Assembly (NCBI GenBank): GCA_903642325.1
Contig: CAHJWM010000040.1
Location: 1 to 43,872, forward strand
Direction of reading: 5' to 3'
Length of the DNA: 43,872 bases
From: Myxococcales bacterium
Lineage (GTDB): Bacteria; Myxococcota_A; Polyangia; Polyangiales; Polyangiaceae
Of this stretch, positions 1-8,744 are shown piece after piece (position 1 is the first letter of the stretch; each line of letters starts with the position of its first letter). Position numbers and translations under genes: made by a program. A model generated the notes under the pieces. The model saw nothing but the letters and a program-made list of their open reading frames with translations, made no database searches and was not told where the DNA came from.

Positions 1-1
1 T

Positions 2-985
2 GTCGCCCCGCCGCCCGCGACCGCCTGGGACCATCCGCCCGCCGCGCAACACTACGCGCCCCCAGCCGGGGCACCTTGGCAGCCGGCCGGCGCCGCCGGC
101 TCAGCGCAGCCGTCTTGGAATTCCCCCCGCGCGCCAGGCGAGGCCGGCAGCTTCGCCCCCGTCGTAGACCGATCACGTTTTGGCGCGCCGGAGGGCATGA
201 ACCCGTTTGGCGCCACCGTGGGTCAGGATTTTCCCGGCGCTGCTCCAGGACCGCAAGCGTACGCCGCGCCCAATGGCGCGTACGGGCCGCCACCGGCGCA
301 GTATGCCCCGCCACCGGCTCACGCTCACGCCTACGCGCCGCCACCGGCGCCTCCTCAGTACGCGCCGCCACCCGCTCAAGCCTACGCGCCGCCGCCGGCG
401 CCTCCTCAGTACGCGCCGCCACCCGCTCAAGCCTACGCGCCGCCACCTCTGCAGTACGCCCCGCCTGTTGGCGCAGCGCAGTGGGCGCCCCCCGCGCCGC
501 CGCTGGCGCAGCAATCTCACGATCCCTCAGCGTTTGCCGCCACCTCCCCGCCGCCCACGAACGAAGAACACGACGCGAACGTCCGACCCAGTGGCCATGC
601 GCCTGCAGCAGCGTTGCGGCCACCGGCGGGTCGTGATCCGGAGCTCGTGGAAGCGAACGCAATCCGCACGCTCGCCGGCTTCTTAGTCAGCTTCGACCAG
701 AGCGAGCTCGGGATGTTTTGGCCACTGTATCAGGGCCAAAATACCTTGGGCCGCAAAGGAGCGGCGCCGGGGCTGGACATCGAGATCGATAGCCCAACGA
801 CTTCGTCTCGGCACGCCGTGCTGTACGCTGCCGCCCGCCCGGGGCGAATCAAGGTGGAAGACGGCGGCAGTACCAACGGCACGTTCTTGAACGACGCATC
901 GCTCGAACGCGGCAAAAAGGTCGAGCTCCGCGACAACGACGTGCTGCGCTTCGGCGGCTTCAGCGTCACGGTCAAGATCATCTGA
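2..985 (+). CDS. Proline-rich FHA-domain protein (5' end outside window)
   Basis: The frame is open from base 2 with no stop, so the gene starts left of the window; the internal ATG at 197 is probably not the start. The visible 327 residues are a long Pro/Ala/Gln/Tyr-rich disordered region followed by one C-terminal forkhead-associated (FHA) domain over the last ~90 residues. The FHA signature residues are present: LGRK, SSRH and STNGT, which in this family bind phosphothreonine peptides. No membrane segment is seen, so the visible part looks cytoplasmic. The next two genes on the same strand also carry FHA domains, and a Ser/Thr kinase follows at 7190, so a role in reading kinase marks is inferred. 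The FHA call is firm; the partner and the N-terminal content are unknown. Confidence 0.85.
   Translation, partial: VAPPPATAWDHPPAAQHYAPPAGAPWQPAGAAGSAQPSWNSPRAPGEAGSFAPVVDRSRFGAPEGMNPFGATVGQDFPGAAPGPQAYAAPNGAYGPPPAQYAPPPAHAHAYAPPPAPPQYAPPPAQAYAPPPAPPQYAPPPAQAYAPPPLQYAPPVGAAQWAPPAPPLAQQSHDPSAFAATSPPPTNEEHDANVRPSGHAPAAALRPPAGRDPELVEANAIRTLAGFLVSFDQSELGMFWPLYQGQNTLGRKGAAPGLDIEIDSPTTSSRHAVLYAAARPGRIKVEDGGSTNGTFLNDASLERGKKVELRDNDVLRFGGFSVTVKII
332..460 (+). repeat. 51-bp in-frame tandem repeat (Pro-rich)
   Basis: Two adjacent 51-bp units (332-382 and 383-433) differ by about one base, and a shortened third unit begins at 434. Each unit encodes a 17-residue YAPPPAPPQYAPPPAQA block. The near identity at DNA level points to recent duplication by slippage or recombination. 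The repeat forms part of the disordered arm ahead of the FHA domain. Confidence 0.85.
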
Positions 986-1112
986 GGTCCCACCGTCGTC
1001 GGGCGGCCGCGCCCCGGCAACCGCGGAGTACCCCGCGCGTCAATCCGAGCTTTAGGGCCTGCGCCCTGATCGATTCTTCCTCGTACGTACCTCGAAACGG
1101 AAACAAGCAGTG

Positions 1113-3323
1113 ATGCAGCTCTCACCGAATCATTCATCCAAGCGCCGCGCGCTCGTCGCTCTCGCCAGCCTGTTGGTCATCTGGTTCACCGCGCTGGCCG
1201 CTCTCGCCTCGCCCGAGGCGAAAATATTGCGCGTCGACCCGCGTGCCGCTCAGGAGAATGGCAATCCGATCCTGACGAGCGTGATCGAAGTTTCGCAGAG
1301 CAAACGGGTGAGTGACGCCACCGCTGCATGCGGCACTTTGACGGGTAACGGGCAGCTCGATTGCATGAGCCAAGCCCTGGAAAAACCCTTCGCCCTCTAC
1401 ACGCCGTTTCCGTTTCCGTCGGCTAACGCCATCTTTACGGTGACCGTCGACGGCGCGGCCGTCCCCGCAAAATTCGTGAGCGACGCCGCCTGGGGTGACA
1501 GCTTGCAGCAGCCCAGCGTGGGCACGGCTTGGTTGATCTTGATCGACGCCGATCGCCGCATGGGCAAGAGCTTCACGGACGCGCGCCAGCTGGCCGCGCA
1601 ATTCGTGGCCAGTCTGGGCGCCAACGATATCGTCAACGTGATGTTCTTCAACGATCGCCAGATCGTGAAAGATTCGAAGTGGGTGAGCGCCGCGCAAAAG
1701 GCACGCGCCACGAGCCTGATCAACACTACCCCGGAGACCTTCGTTTCGTCCGGGCGCAATCGCTCTCTGCTCACCATCATCAAGACCGCCGCCACCGATG
1801 GCTTTGGCGCGCTGGGCAACGTGGGCGACGACGTGGCGTTGCCGCTGCACCAAGCCATGATCGTGCTCTCCAATGGCTTTGGCGGGGCTGACCCATCGAC
1901 CACCGGCCCCGGCGCGTTGCAGCTTCAGCAATACCTCACCGGGGGTCGCTTCCCCGAAGAAAATACTGCGCTCCCGAAAGCGCCGGTGCCGGTAATCAGC
2001 ATTTGGTATCCGCCGGGCGTGGTCGACGAGTTTCGCCAGAATTCTCTGGAATTCATGCAGAATCTGGCCAATACGGAGATCGGCGGGTTCTTCAGCGTCA
2101 TGCGCGAAGGCCAAGGCTCGCGCTCAAACGCGATCGTCAGCACCGTGCGACAGCGCTTTTCGAAGATGCACATCGTGAAATGGCTTGCGTCGTGCGTGGC
2201 TCCCACCGTGACACAGACGTTTGGGCTGGTATTCAATAACGTAAAGCCGCCAATTTTAGGAGACAACACCTTCAAGGACGTACCGGTCGGCATCGACCCC
2301 ACGACTTGGCCGCTGAACGTGAACGTGCAGTACACGGAGGACACGGCTAAAGCGCAAGGCGGCGTGTACCCGAACGGCAGCTTCAAGGTGTACGGGGATT
2401 TCTGCTGGGGCGGCGAGAAGGAACGCGCGGAGGTGTACTTTTTGCCCACCGGGCAACCCCTACCCGCCGCGATGGCTGGCGCGGACATCGAGCAAGCCAA
2501 GCGCACCCAGCAACAGCTGATCGCCATGGGCATGAAGGGCACCACCGTCGAGGCCAGCGACACCTACGCGCAATTCACCGCGCCGGACAAAGACAAAATC
2601 TTGGCGGGCTCGGGCGACCAGGCGGTCGTGCGGTTGGTCATCTACGACAACAAGGCCCACCGCACGAGCGGTGTGACCTCGACCACGATCATCCAGCTGA
2701 AAGGCACCACCCAGCCACTCCCGTTGCTCTTGATTTTGAGCGCACTGTTGGCGCTCGTAGTGATCGCGCTCTTGATCGTAGTGATCGTGCGCAGCGGCGG
2801 TAAGAAGCGCGGCGGCGGTGGCGGGGCCCCACCTTCCCCCGTCGTTGCGGGCGGCTATGGCGGGCCTCCGGGTCAAGGCTATGGGCCACCACCGGGCGGC
2901 TATGGTCCGCGCGCGCAGGGCAACGGCGTCAGCCCAGAGTTGATGTACGGCGGCAGCCCGCCCGGTCAGGTGTACGGCGGTCAGGCGCCCGCGCCCCAGG
3001 CGCCTCCGCCGAACCCCTACGGGGGGAGCGCATCTAGCGCGCTCTTACAATGCTCGGCGGGCGTGTTCACGGTGTTGCAGGGCCAAGAGATGCGCGCGGG
3101 TCGCGATGCCGCGCAGTGTGGCATCGCGCTGGCCGAGCCGCGCATCTCCGCCGTGCACGCCACGTTCAGGTTGGAAAGCGGACAACTCGTGGTGCGCGAC
3201 GAGAACAGCAACAACGGCACTCTGGTCAATAACAATCGCCTGTCGCCGGGCGTTTGGGCGCCCGTACCCAACGGCTCCGTCGTGCGGCTCGGCCCGGTCG
3301 AATTCACCGCGCGCGTGCAATAG
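1113..3323 (+). CDS. Membrane-anchored VWA-like protein with C-terminal FHA domain
   Basis: This 736-residue protein has an N-terminal signal sequence (hydrophobic stretch at ~15-33), an extracytoplasmic von Willebrand A-like domain (~130-340), a further beta-rich region, one strong membrane helix (~535-558), a Gly/Pro/Tyr-rich linker and a cytoplasmic FHA domain (~650-736, with GRD, SAVH and NNGT). The layout suggests an outside sensor or adhesion module coupled to an inside phosphothreonine-binding module. The first metal-binding motif of VWA domains, DxSxS, reads DADRR, so classical MIDAS metal binding is probably lost. ATG 1113 is chosen; a GTG lies directly before it at 1110. The gene lies 18 bp before the FHA-ABC transporter gene, so the two are probably cotranscribed. 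Domain calls are firm; the biological role is inferred. Confidence 0.85.
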   Translation: MQLSPNHSSKRRALVALASLLVIWFTALAALASPEAKILRVDPRAAQENGNPILTSVIEVSQSKRVSDATAACGTLTGNGQLDCMSQALEKPFALYTPFPFPSANAIFTVTVDGAAVPAKFVSDAAWGDSLQQPSVGTAWLILIDADRRMGKSFTDARQLAAQFVASLGANDIVNVMFFNDRQIVKDSKWVSAAQKARATSLINTTPETFVSSGRNRSLLTIIKTAATDGFGALGNVGDDVALPLHQAMIVLSNGFGGADPSTTGPGALQLQQYLTGGRFPEENTALPKAPVPVISIWYPPGVVDEFRQNSLEFMQNLANTEIGGFFSVMREGQGSRSNAIVSTVRQRFSKMHIVKWLASCVAPTVTQTFGLVFNNVKPPILGDNTFKDVPVGIDPTTWPLNVNVQYTEDTAKAQGGVYPNGSFKVYGDFCWGGEKERAEVYFLPTGQPLPAAMAGADIEQAKRTQQQLIAMGMKGTTVEASDTYAQFTAPDKDKILAGSGDQAVVRLVIYDNKAHRTSGVTSTTIIQLKGTTQPLPLLLILSALLALVVIALLIVVIVRSGGKKRGGGGGAPPSPVVAGGYGGPPGQGYGPPPGGYGPRAQGNGVSPELMYGGSPPGQVYGGQAPAPQAPPPNPYGGSASSALLQCSAGVFTVLQGQEMRAGRDAAQCGIALAEPRISAVHATFRLESGQLVVRDENSNNGTLVNNNRLSPGVWAPVPNGSVVRLGPVEFTARVQ

Positions 3324-3341
3324 CGGTCCACGGTACGAACC

Positions 3342-6323
3342 ATGATCCCTGGTTTCGGCAAGTCATCGATCCTCATCGGCAGCGCGCCTCACTGTGATAT
3401 TCGGCTCGGCGCCCCCGGCGTTGCGCCCGAGCACGCGCGCATCGAGCACCGCGGCGGCGGCAGTTTGTCGTTCATCGACAACGGCGTTGGGCCATCCTTC
3501 GCCAATGGCGCGCCCATGGCATCCGGGTCGAGCGCGCCCTTCGACTTTCACGCCGAGTTTTCCGTCGGTCAGGCGCCGGTACCGAAGGCGCACCCCGCGC
3601 TCACGCTCATGCTCCTGGAGCGCGGCAAGGCGGGCGTCAGTCCAGGGCAGTTGGTCTTCGGTCGCGATCCCGCGCGTTCCAATATCGTCGTTCACCATCC
3701 GAACGTCTCCAGTCACCACGCGACTTTTCAGCTCAATCCGTTAACGGTCACCGACCACAACTCGACCAGCGGCACGTGGCTCAATCAAAAGCGCATCCCG
3801 CCGAATCAAGCGCAGGCCCTCGACCCGCGCGGCTTCGTGGCGCTCGGCCCCGTGGCGGTGCCCGTCGATTTGGTGCTGCACTTGGCCGGTCAAATCGGCG
3901 CCTCCGCCGGCGCTCCCGCGCCGGGCAAGGCCATACTCGGTAGCGCGTCCGCGCCGCCCCAGGCCGAGCCGGGAGCCCTGGGCGATCGCGCCTCGAGCCC
4001 CACGCCGCGGCCCAAGCACAAAACCGTGATGGGCCAAATCCGGGTCGCGGATTCGAGCGGCGGCGCGAAGACCATCGGCCGCACGCCGGAAAATGACATT
4101 CAGATTCCGCACCCGCAGGTCTCCAGCCGGCACGCCGTGCTGCACGTGTCCGGGGGGCAGCTGTTCATCGAGGACAAAGGAAGCGCCAACGGCACCTACG
4201 TGCGTGGCCAACGCATCCCTGCCAATCAGCGCGTCCCGGTGCAACATGGCGAGAAGGTCCTGATCGGACCGATGCCGCTCTTGCTGCAGGCCGCCGGCGG
4301 CGAGGTGGCCGTCGTCGTCGAGGACGCGGCGCACTGGGAGGGTCGCCCGCTGTACGAGATCGAGGCCTGGGACTTGCTCATGCAGGTTCCGGATCGTGAC
4401 AACCCGGGCGAGCTCAAGACGCTGCTCGACCATGTCAGCTTCAAGGCGCTGCCAGGGGATTTGATCGCGCTCATGGGGCCAAGTGGCGCGGGCAAGACCA
4501 CACTGCTCCTGACCTTGAACGGCTACCTGCCACCGTCGGCGGGACAGGTGCGCATCAATGGCGAAGATCTCTACGCAATCTACGATGCGCTCCGCGGCTC
4601 CATCGGTTACGTGCCCCAGGACGACATCGTTCACCCCGAGCTCACGGTCTGGGAAGCCGTGCGCTACAGCGCAAAATTCCGGTTGCCCCCCGACTACTCC
4701 GAGGAGGAAATCGAGCGCCGGGTTCAGACGACCCTCGCGCAGCTCGGCCTGGAGAACGTCGCGCATCTGCAGATCGGCAAGCCCGAAAAGAAGGTGCTCT
4801 CCGGCGGCCAGCGCAAGCGCGTGAACATCGCGATGGAGCTCGTCACCGATCCGGTGATCATGTTCCTCGACGAGCCAACCAGTGGTTTGGCCGCCGACGA
4901 CACGGCCGCTCTGGTGCAACTGCTTTCGGAGCTCGCCAAACAGACCGGAAAAACGATCATCACGACCATTCACCAGCCGGCCAAAGAAGAATTCGAGAAA
5001 TTCAATTTGGCGCTGATTTTGGGCCCCGGCGGGCTGCTCACTTTTTACGGGTCACCCAAAGACGGCTACCGTTTTTTCGGTTCATGGCTGGAGCGCCAAG
5101 GTAAACCGAACAGTGTCGACAACCCACGCGACATGTTCGACATGTTGAACCAGCGCGAGCGTCCGATCTTCGACGCCATGCGTGCCCAGAACCCAGGTGC
5201 GCCGCGCTACGCCGCGCGTGCGCAAGCCGCCCGCGAGTGGAACGCGGAGTACCTCAGCCCTCAGAACCCCGTGTTCCAGAAGATGTTCGCGGGTCGGCGC
5301 GCCGTCGGCACGCCGACCGATCATCACGGCGTCCCGGGCGGCCGTGGCGACACCAGCGGACAATTTTGGCTGCTCTTTGGGCGCTACGCCAAGATCAAAA
5401 TGCGGGACGTCGGCGGCACGGCCATCATGCTCCTGCAAGCGCCGATCATCGGCGTGCTCTTGGCTCTGGTTTTCGGCGGGCAGAAGGACGCCATTCCGTA
5501 TTGGTGCTTGGGTGCCCTACAGGAGCTCGCGCGCAAATCCGGCGGCGTGGGCGACGGGCTCACGCAGACGCTGAATGGCATGCAAGCGACGCCCGATCAT
5601 TCGGGCTCGATCTTCTTCGTTGTCGTCGCCGCCGTATGGTTCGGCACCAGCAACGCCGCCCGCGAAATAGTCAGCGAGCGTGCCATTTACATGCGTGAGC
5701 GCATGGTGAACCTCGGGCTCTTCAACTACGTGTTCTCCAAGTTCGTTCTGCTCAGCTTGTTCTGCGTGGTGCAGTGCACGATCTTGTTGGCGATCGTGTT
5801 CTTTGCCCTCGGCTATTCGGGGGGGGGCGCCGCGTTCGGAGTGTCACTGCTCACCTTGACCGTGACGGCGATGAACTCCGTCGCAATCGGCTTGTTCTTG
5901 AGCACGCTCGTCGGCAGCGGCGAAGCGGCCATGGCGCTCACGCCGATTGCGTTGATTCCGCAGGTCGTGCTGGGGGGCCTGATGGTACCCATGACGACCA
6001 ATGCCATGCTCCAATGGCCGATGTACCTGATGCCCGCGCGCTGGGGGTTTCAGGGACTGATTGCGCAAGAGCGCTTGGCGATCTTGCGCAACCCGGCCTG
6101 GGTCATCGACATCAAAAAGCCAGACCTGACGAGCGTAGAAAACTTCATCACGGCCGGCCGTTTTCGCTGCGCGGAAGCGCAGATCGCGAGCTCGGACTTC
6201 ATGGGAGCTTGGGGATTTGGGTCCTACAATCTGCCCTGGTTACCGCCCCTGATCTTATCGGTGATGATGTTCCTGACCTTGGTCGTGATCTTGATCGTGC
6301 TAAAGCAGCGCGACGCGATCTGA
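3342..6323 (+). CDS. FHA-regulated ABC transporter (three FHA domains, ATPase and permease fused)
   Basis: A 993-residue half transporter. FHA-like domain 1 (~8-70) is degenerate, with GS replacing GR and PEH replacing SxxH. FHA 2 (~100-165: FGRD, SSHH, STSGT) and FHA 3 (~240-325: IGRT, SSRH, SANGT) look intact. The ATPase follows: Walker A GPSGAGKTT at ~379, signature LSGGQ at ~486 and Walker B VIMFLDEP at ~505. The C-terminal third (~690-993) is an ABC2-type membrane domain with about six helices. The ATPase-then-permease order is that of ABCG-type exporters. A known parallel is mycobacterial Rv1747, an FHA-ABC exporter phosphorylated by the kinase PknF. Substrate unknown. By analogy I infer control by a Ser/Thr kinase, perhaps the one at 7190. 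Confidence 0.92.
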   Translation: MIPGFGKSSILIGSAPHCDIRLGAPGVAPEHARIEHRGGGSLSFIDNGVGPSFANGAPMASGSSAPFDFHAEFSVGQAPVPKAHPALTLMLLERGKAGVSPGQLVFGRDPARSNIVVHHPNVSSHHATFQLNPLTVTDHNSTSGTWLNQKRIPPNQAQALDPRGFVALGPVAVPVDLVLHLAGQIGASAGAPAPGKAILGSASAPPQAEPGALGDRASSPTPRPKHKTVMGQIRVADSSGGAKTIGRTPENDIQIPHPQVSSRHAVLHVSGGQLFIEDKGSANGTYVRGQRIPANQRVPVQHGEKVLIGPMPLLLQAAGGEVAVVVEDAAHWEGRPLYEIEAWDLLMQVPDRDNPGELKTLLDHVSFKALPGDLIALMGPSGAGKTTLLLTLNGYLPPSAGQVRINGEDLYAIYDALRGSIGYVPQDDIVHPELTVWEAVRYSAKFRLPPDYSEEEIERRVQTTLAQLGLENVAHLQIGKPEKKVLSGGQRKRVNIAMELVTDPVIMFLDEPTSGLAADDTAALVQLLSELAKQTGKTIITTIHQPAKEEFEKFNLALILGPGGLLTFYGSPKDGYRFFGSWLERQGKPNSVDNPRDMFDMLNQRERPIFDAMRAQNPGAPRYAARAQAAREWNAEYLSPQNPVFQKMFAGRRAVGTPTDHHGVPGGRGDTSGQFWLLFGRYAKIKMRDVGGTAIMLLQAPIIGVLLALVFGGQKDAIPYWCLGALQELARKSGGVGDGLTQTLNGMQATPDHSGSIFFVVVAAVWFGTSNAAREIVSERAIYMRERMVNLGLFNYVFSKFVLLSLFCVVQCTILLAIVFFALGYSGGGAAFGVSLLTLTVTAMNSVAIGLFLSTLVGSGEAAMALTPIALIPQVVLGGLMVPMTTNAMLQWPMYLMPARWGFQGLIAQERLAILRNPAWVIDIKKPDLTSVENFITAGRFRCAEAQIASSDFMGAWGFGSYNLPWLPPLILSVMMFLTLVVILIVLKQRDAI

Positions 6324-6328
6324 GGCGC

Positions 6329-7141
6329 ATGCTTCTGCCGCGCGGCGCGCAAGCTTCGCTGGTTTTATGCGTCGTGCTCGGTGGGCTCGCAGTCTCGGCC
6401 CGTCGTAGTGGCGCCGAGCTCGGCGCTAGTTCGTCGGCTCCTGTTGCAATCGCCGATCCGGCCCCGGATGCAGGAAGCCCGCCGCCCGTATCGCCGCCGA
6501 ATTTTCGATTCGTGGACGCAACTTGGGACCGGCCCATCCGCGTCCTGCCCGCCGCGACGCCAGGCCCGCGCGCGCTCGTGTATTTGCACGGCTATTGCGG
6601 CGACGTAAACGCAGTGGGCGCGTTCGTACCGGCTGCGGCAGCGCATGGAACCTTGATCGCCCTGCTCGGGGACCAGCCATGCCTGGGTAGGCCAGGGCGC
6701 TTCAAGTGGAGCAACGACATCCGCGGTCTCGACGGGCGCATTCAGCGCGCCGTGCGCCGCGTCAATCGAGCGCTCGGCCTGCGCCTCGATCCGGACGACA
6801 TCACGCTCTTCGGCTATTCCCAGGGCGCGTCACGCGCAGAATCGCTCGCCCGTTATTACGGCAGCCGCTATCCACGGCTGATTCTGGGTGGTCCCCCGCA
6901 GCGGCCCAAACCAGCGCACTTACTGCGAGCGAAAGCGGTCGCGGTCTTCGGCGGCGAGCTGGAAGACACTCACGACATGGTGGGCGGAGCCGCAGAGCTA
7001 GCTGCGGCAGGTTTACGCGCGCAGTTTTTTTTGTTGCCCGGCGTGGACCACGGGGACTTCGGCGGCGAGAGTGCCGGAAACTGGGCGCTCTCGCAGATCC
7101 TCGATTATGTCTCGGGCGCGGGGACCTCCTCTCCCCCCTGA
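6329..7141 (+). CDS. Secreted alpha/beta-hydrolase
   Basis: A 270-residue protein with an N-terminal hydrophobic signal-like segment (~8-25) and an Ala/Pro-rich spacer before the catalytic fold. The strand-turn motif LVYLHGYCGD matches the oxyanion region, GYSQGA is the nucleophile elbow (GxSxG) and GVDHGDF supplies the likely catalytic histidine; the acid may be in the ELEDTHD stretch. It probably hydrolyses an ester or similar bond outside the cytoplasm; the substrate cannot be told. The frame is open much further upstream into the ABC gene, but the ATG at 6329, 5 bp after the ABC stop, gives a sensible signal peptide and avoids overlap. Close spacing suggests it is in the FHA-ABC operon. 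Confidence 0.82.
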   Translation: MLLPRGAQASLVLCVVLGGLAVSARRSGAELGASSSAPVAIADPAPDAGSPPPVSPPNFRFVDATWDRPIRVLPAATPGPRALVYLHGYCGDVNAVGAFVPAAAAHGTLIALLGDQPCLGRPGRFKWSNDIRGLDGRIQRAVRRVNRALGLRLDPDDITLFGYSQGASRAESLARYYGSRYPRLILGGPPQRPKPAHLLRAKAVAVFGGELEDTHDMVGGAAELAAAGLRAQFFLLPGVDHGDFGGESAGNWALSQILDYVSGAGTSSPP

Positions 7142-7189
7142 CGCTCCGGCTTCTGGCCTTCCCGAAGCTCTGCGTCTACCCTAGCCGCG

Positions 7190-8695
7190 ATGAGTATGAT
7201 CGTGGTCTGTCAGTCGTGCGGCGCTCGCCGGACGTTGCCCACGTCGCTCTATGAAACGCGGGTCGCAGGTCGCGTCGTCAATATTCCGTGCAAGAACTGC
7301 GGGGAGTCGATCTTGGTGGACGGCACCGCGCCGCCGCCGGCCGGCGGAGATCCGAACGACCTAGCGCCGATCATCCCGAGAGCTGCCGATATGCCGGCGC
7401 TCGATCTTCATGTGCACGCTCCGCTTCTCGGGCCGCCACGCGAACGACAGATCAGCCATGTCGACGGACCGATCTCCGAGCGCGGGCCGACCGCGCGCAT
7501 TGGCCGTTACGCCTTGTTCGAGCAATTCGCGGCCGGCGGCATGGCCACCGTGCACCTGGGTCGGCTCGATGGCGCGGGGGGGTTCTCGCGCGTCGTGGCG
7601 GTCAAGCGCCTTCTGCCACATCTTCTGGCAAATAGCGAGTTCACCCAAATGCTTTTGAACGAGGCGCGCCTGGCCGCCCGCGTGCGTCACCCCAACGTAG
7701 TCGCAACGCTGGATGTCGTCGCCTCCAAGGGCGACGTTCTGCTCGTGCTCGACTATGTCGAAGGCGAAGCGCTGAGCACGCTGTGTCGCGCGCAAGCCAA
7801 AGAAAAGCGCGAGCTGATCTCGGTCCCGATCGCGGTTGGCATCATGCAAGACGTGCTGCATGGTTTGCTCGCCATCCACGAGGCAACCGACGAAAAGGGC
7901 CGCGCGCTCGACCTGGTGCATCGTGATATTTCTCCGCCCAACGTGCTGGTGGGGGTGGACGGGGTCACGCGCGTGCTGGATTTCGGCATTGCCAAGGCCC
8001 TCCAGCACTTGGACGACTCCATCACGGGGCGCCGCATGGGCAAAATGGGTTACATGTCACCTGAACAGATCCGCGGCGAGCGTCTCACGCAGCGCTCGGA
8101 CGTGTTCTCGACCGGTATCGTATTCTGGGAGCTCCTGGCAATGCGGCGCCTGTTCCCGGCCGACCAACCCGAGGAGCGGATGGAGAGCATTCTGCGCGGC
8201 AACTACGCGCGTCCGAGCTCCCTGCGCGACGACGTCACGCCCGAGCTCGAGGCGGTGGTCATGAAGGCGCTCGAGCTGTCGCCGGATGCGCGCTTCGCCA
8301 CGATTCGAGACTTCTCCGCGGCACTCGAGCCCGCCGCACGCGCCGCATCGCGTGGTGAGATCGGCGGTTGGGTGAGTGAGCTTGCGCACAACGCGCTGGC
8401 CGAGCGCACGCGCATGGTGGCCCGTTTGGAAAATTGGACGGAAGGGCCTCTGATTCCGCTGAGCTCGAGCCCCTTCGCGTCGGAAATACCGTTGCCCATC
8501 GTGCGCCCGGCAACCATGCCCCCGGCGCCGTCGGAAAGCGGCGCGCTTGGCGAAGCACGCGGCGAAACTTCGAGCGTCAGCGCGGTCGCCCTCGCCAATG
8601 CGAGCCAACGTCCGGCGGACCGCTCGTCCAACATTATCTGGATTTTGCTCGCGATCTTGCTCGCGGCGGTGATCGGCTACGCGGCCCATCGCTGA
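7190..8695 (+). CDS. Ser/Thr protein kinase with N-terminal zinc ribbon and C-terminal membrane anchor
   Basis: A 501-residue Hanks-type kinase. Residues 1-45 hold two CxxC pairs (CQSC, CKNC) that form a zinc-ribbon-like module. The kinase domain covers ~104-375: glycine loop FAAGGMATV, Lys139 in VAVKR, HRDISPPN with Asp246, DFG at 264 and SPE in the activation segment. HRDISPPN, with Ser in place of the usual Lys, is a variant I associate with myxobacterial kinases. After a Pro/Ser linker a single helix (~481-498) ends the protein, so the kinase faces the cytoplasm and is tail-anchored. All residues needed for phosphotransfer are visible. It follows FHA-domain genes on the same strand, which makes it a candidate writer of the marks they read; this is inferred from context. 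Confidence 0.92.
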   Translation: MSMIVVCQSCGARRTLPTSLYETRVAGRVVNIPCKNCGESILVDGTAPPPAGGDPNDLAPIIPRAADMPALDLHVHAPLLGPPRERQISHVDGPISERGPTARIGRYALFEQFAAGGMATVHLGRLDGAGGFSRVVAVKRLLPHLLANSEFTQMLLNEARLAARVRHPNVVATLDVVASKGDVLLVLDYVEGEALSTLCRAQAKEKRELISVPIAVGIMQDVLHGLLAIHEATDEKGRALDLVHRDISPPNVLVGVDGVTRVLDFGIAKALQHLDDSITGRRMGKMGYMSPEQIRGERLTQRSDVFSTGIVFWELLAMRRLFPADQPEERMESILRGNYARPSSLRDDVTPELEAVVMKALELSPDARFATIRDFSAALEPAARAASRGEIGGWVSELAHNALAERTRMVARLENWTEGPLIPLSSSPFASEIPLPIVRPATMPPAPSESGALGEARGETSSVSAVALANASQRPADRSSNIIWILLAILLAAVIGYAAHR

Positions 8696-8744
8696 CCGCT
8701 CGAGCGATCGCCAAACCAGGCGACCAGACCGATGCGCTCTCGCA

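Noticed and set aside
1134-2114. Long minus-strand frame opposite the VWA protein
   Set aside because: His/Arg/Gly-rich shadow frame without recognisable motifs.
5774-6328. Upstream extension of the alpha/beta hydrolase frame
   Set aside because: It lies within the membrane domain of the ABC transporter and lacks hydrolase features; ATG 6329 gives a signal peptide.
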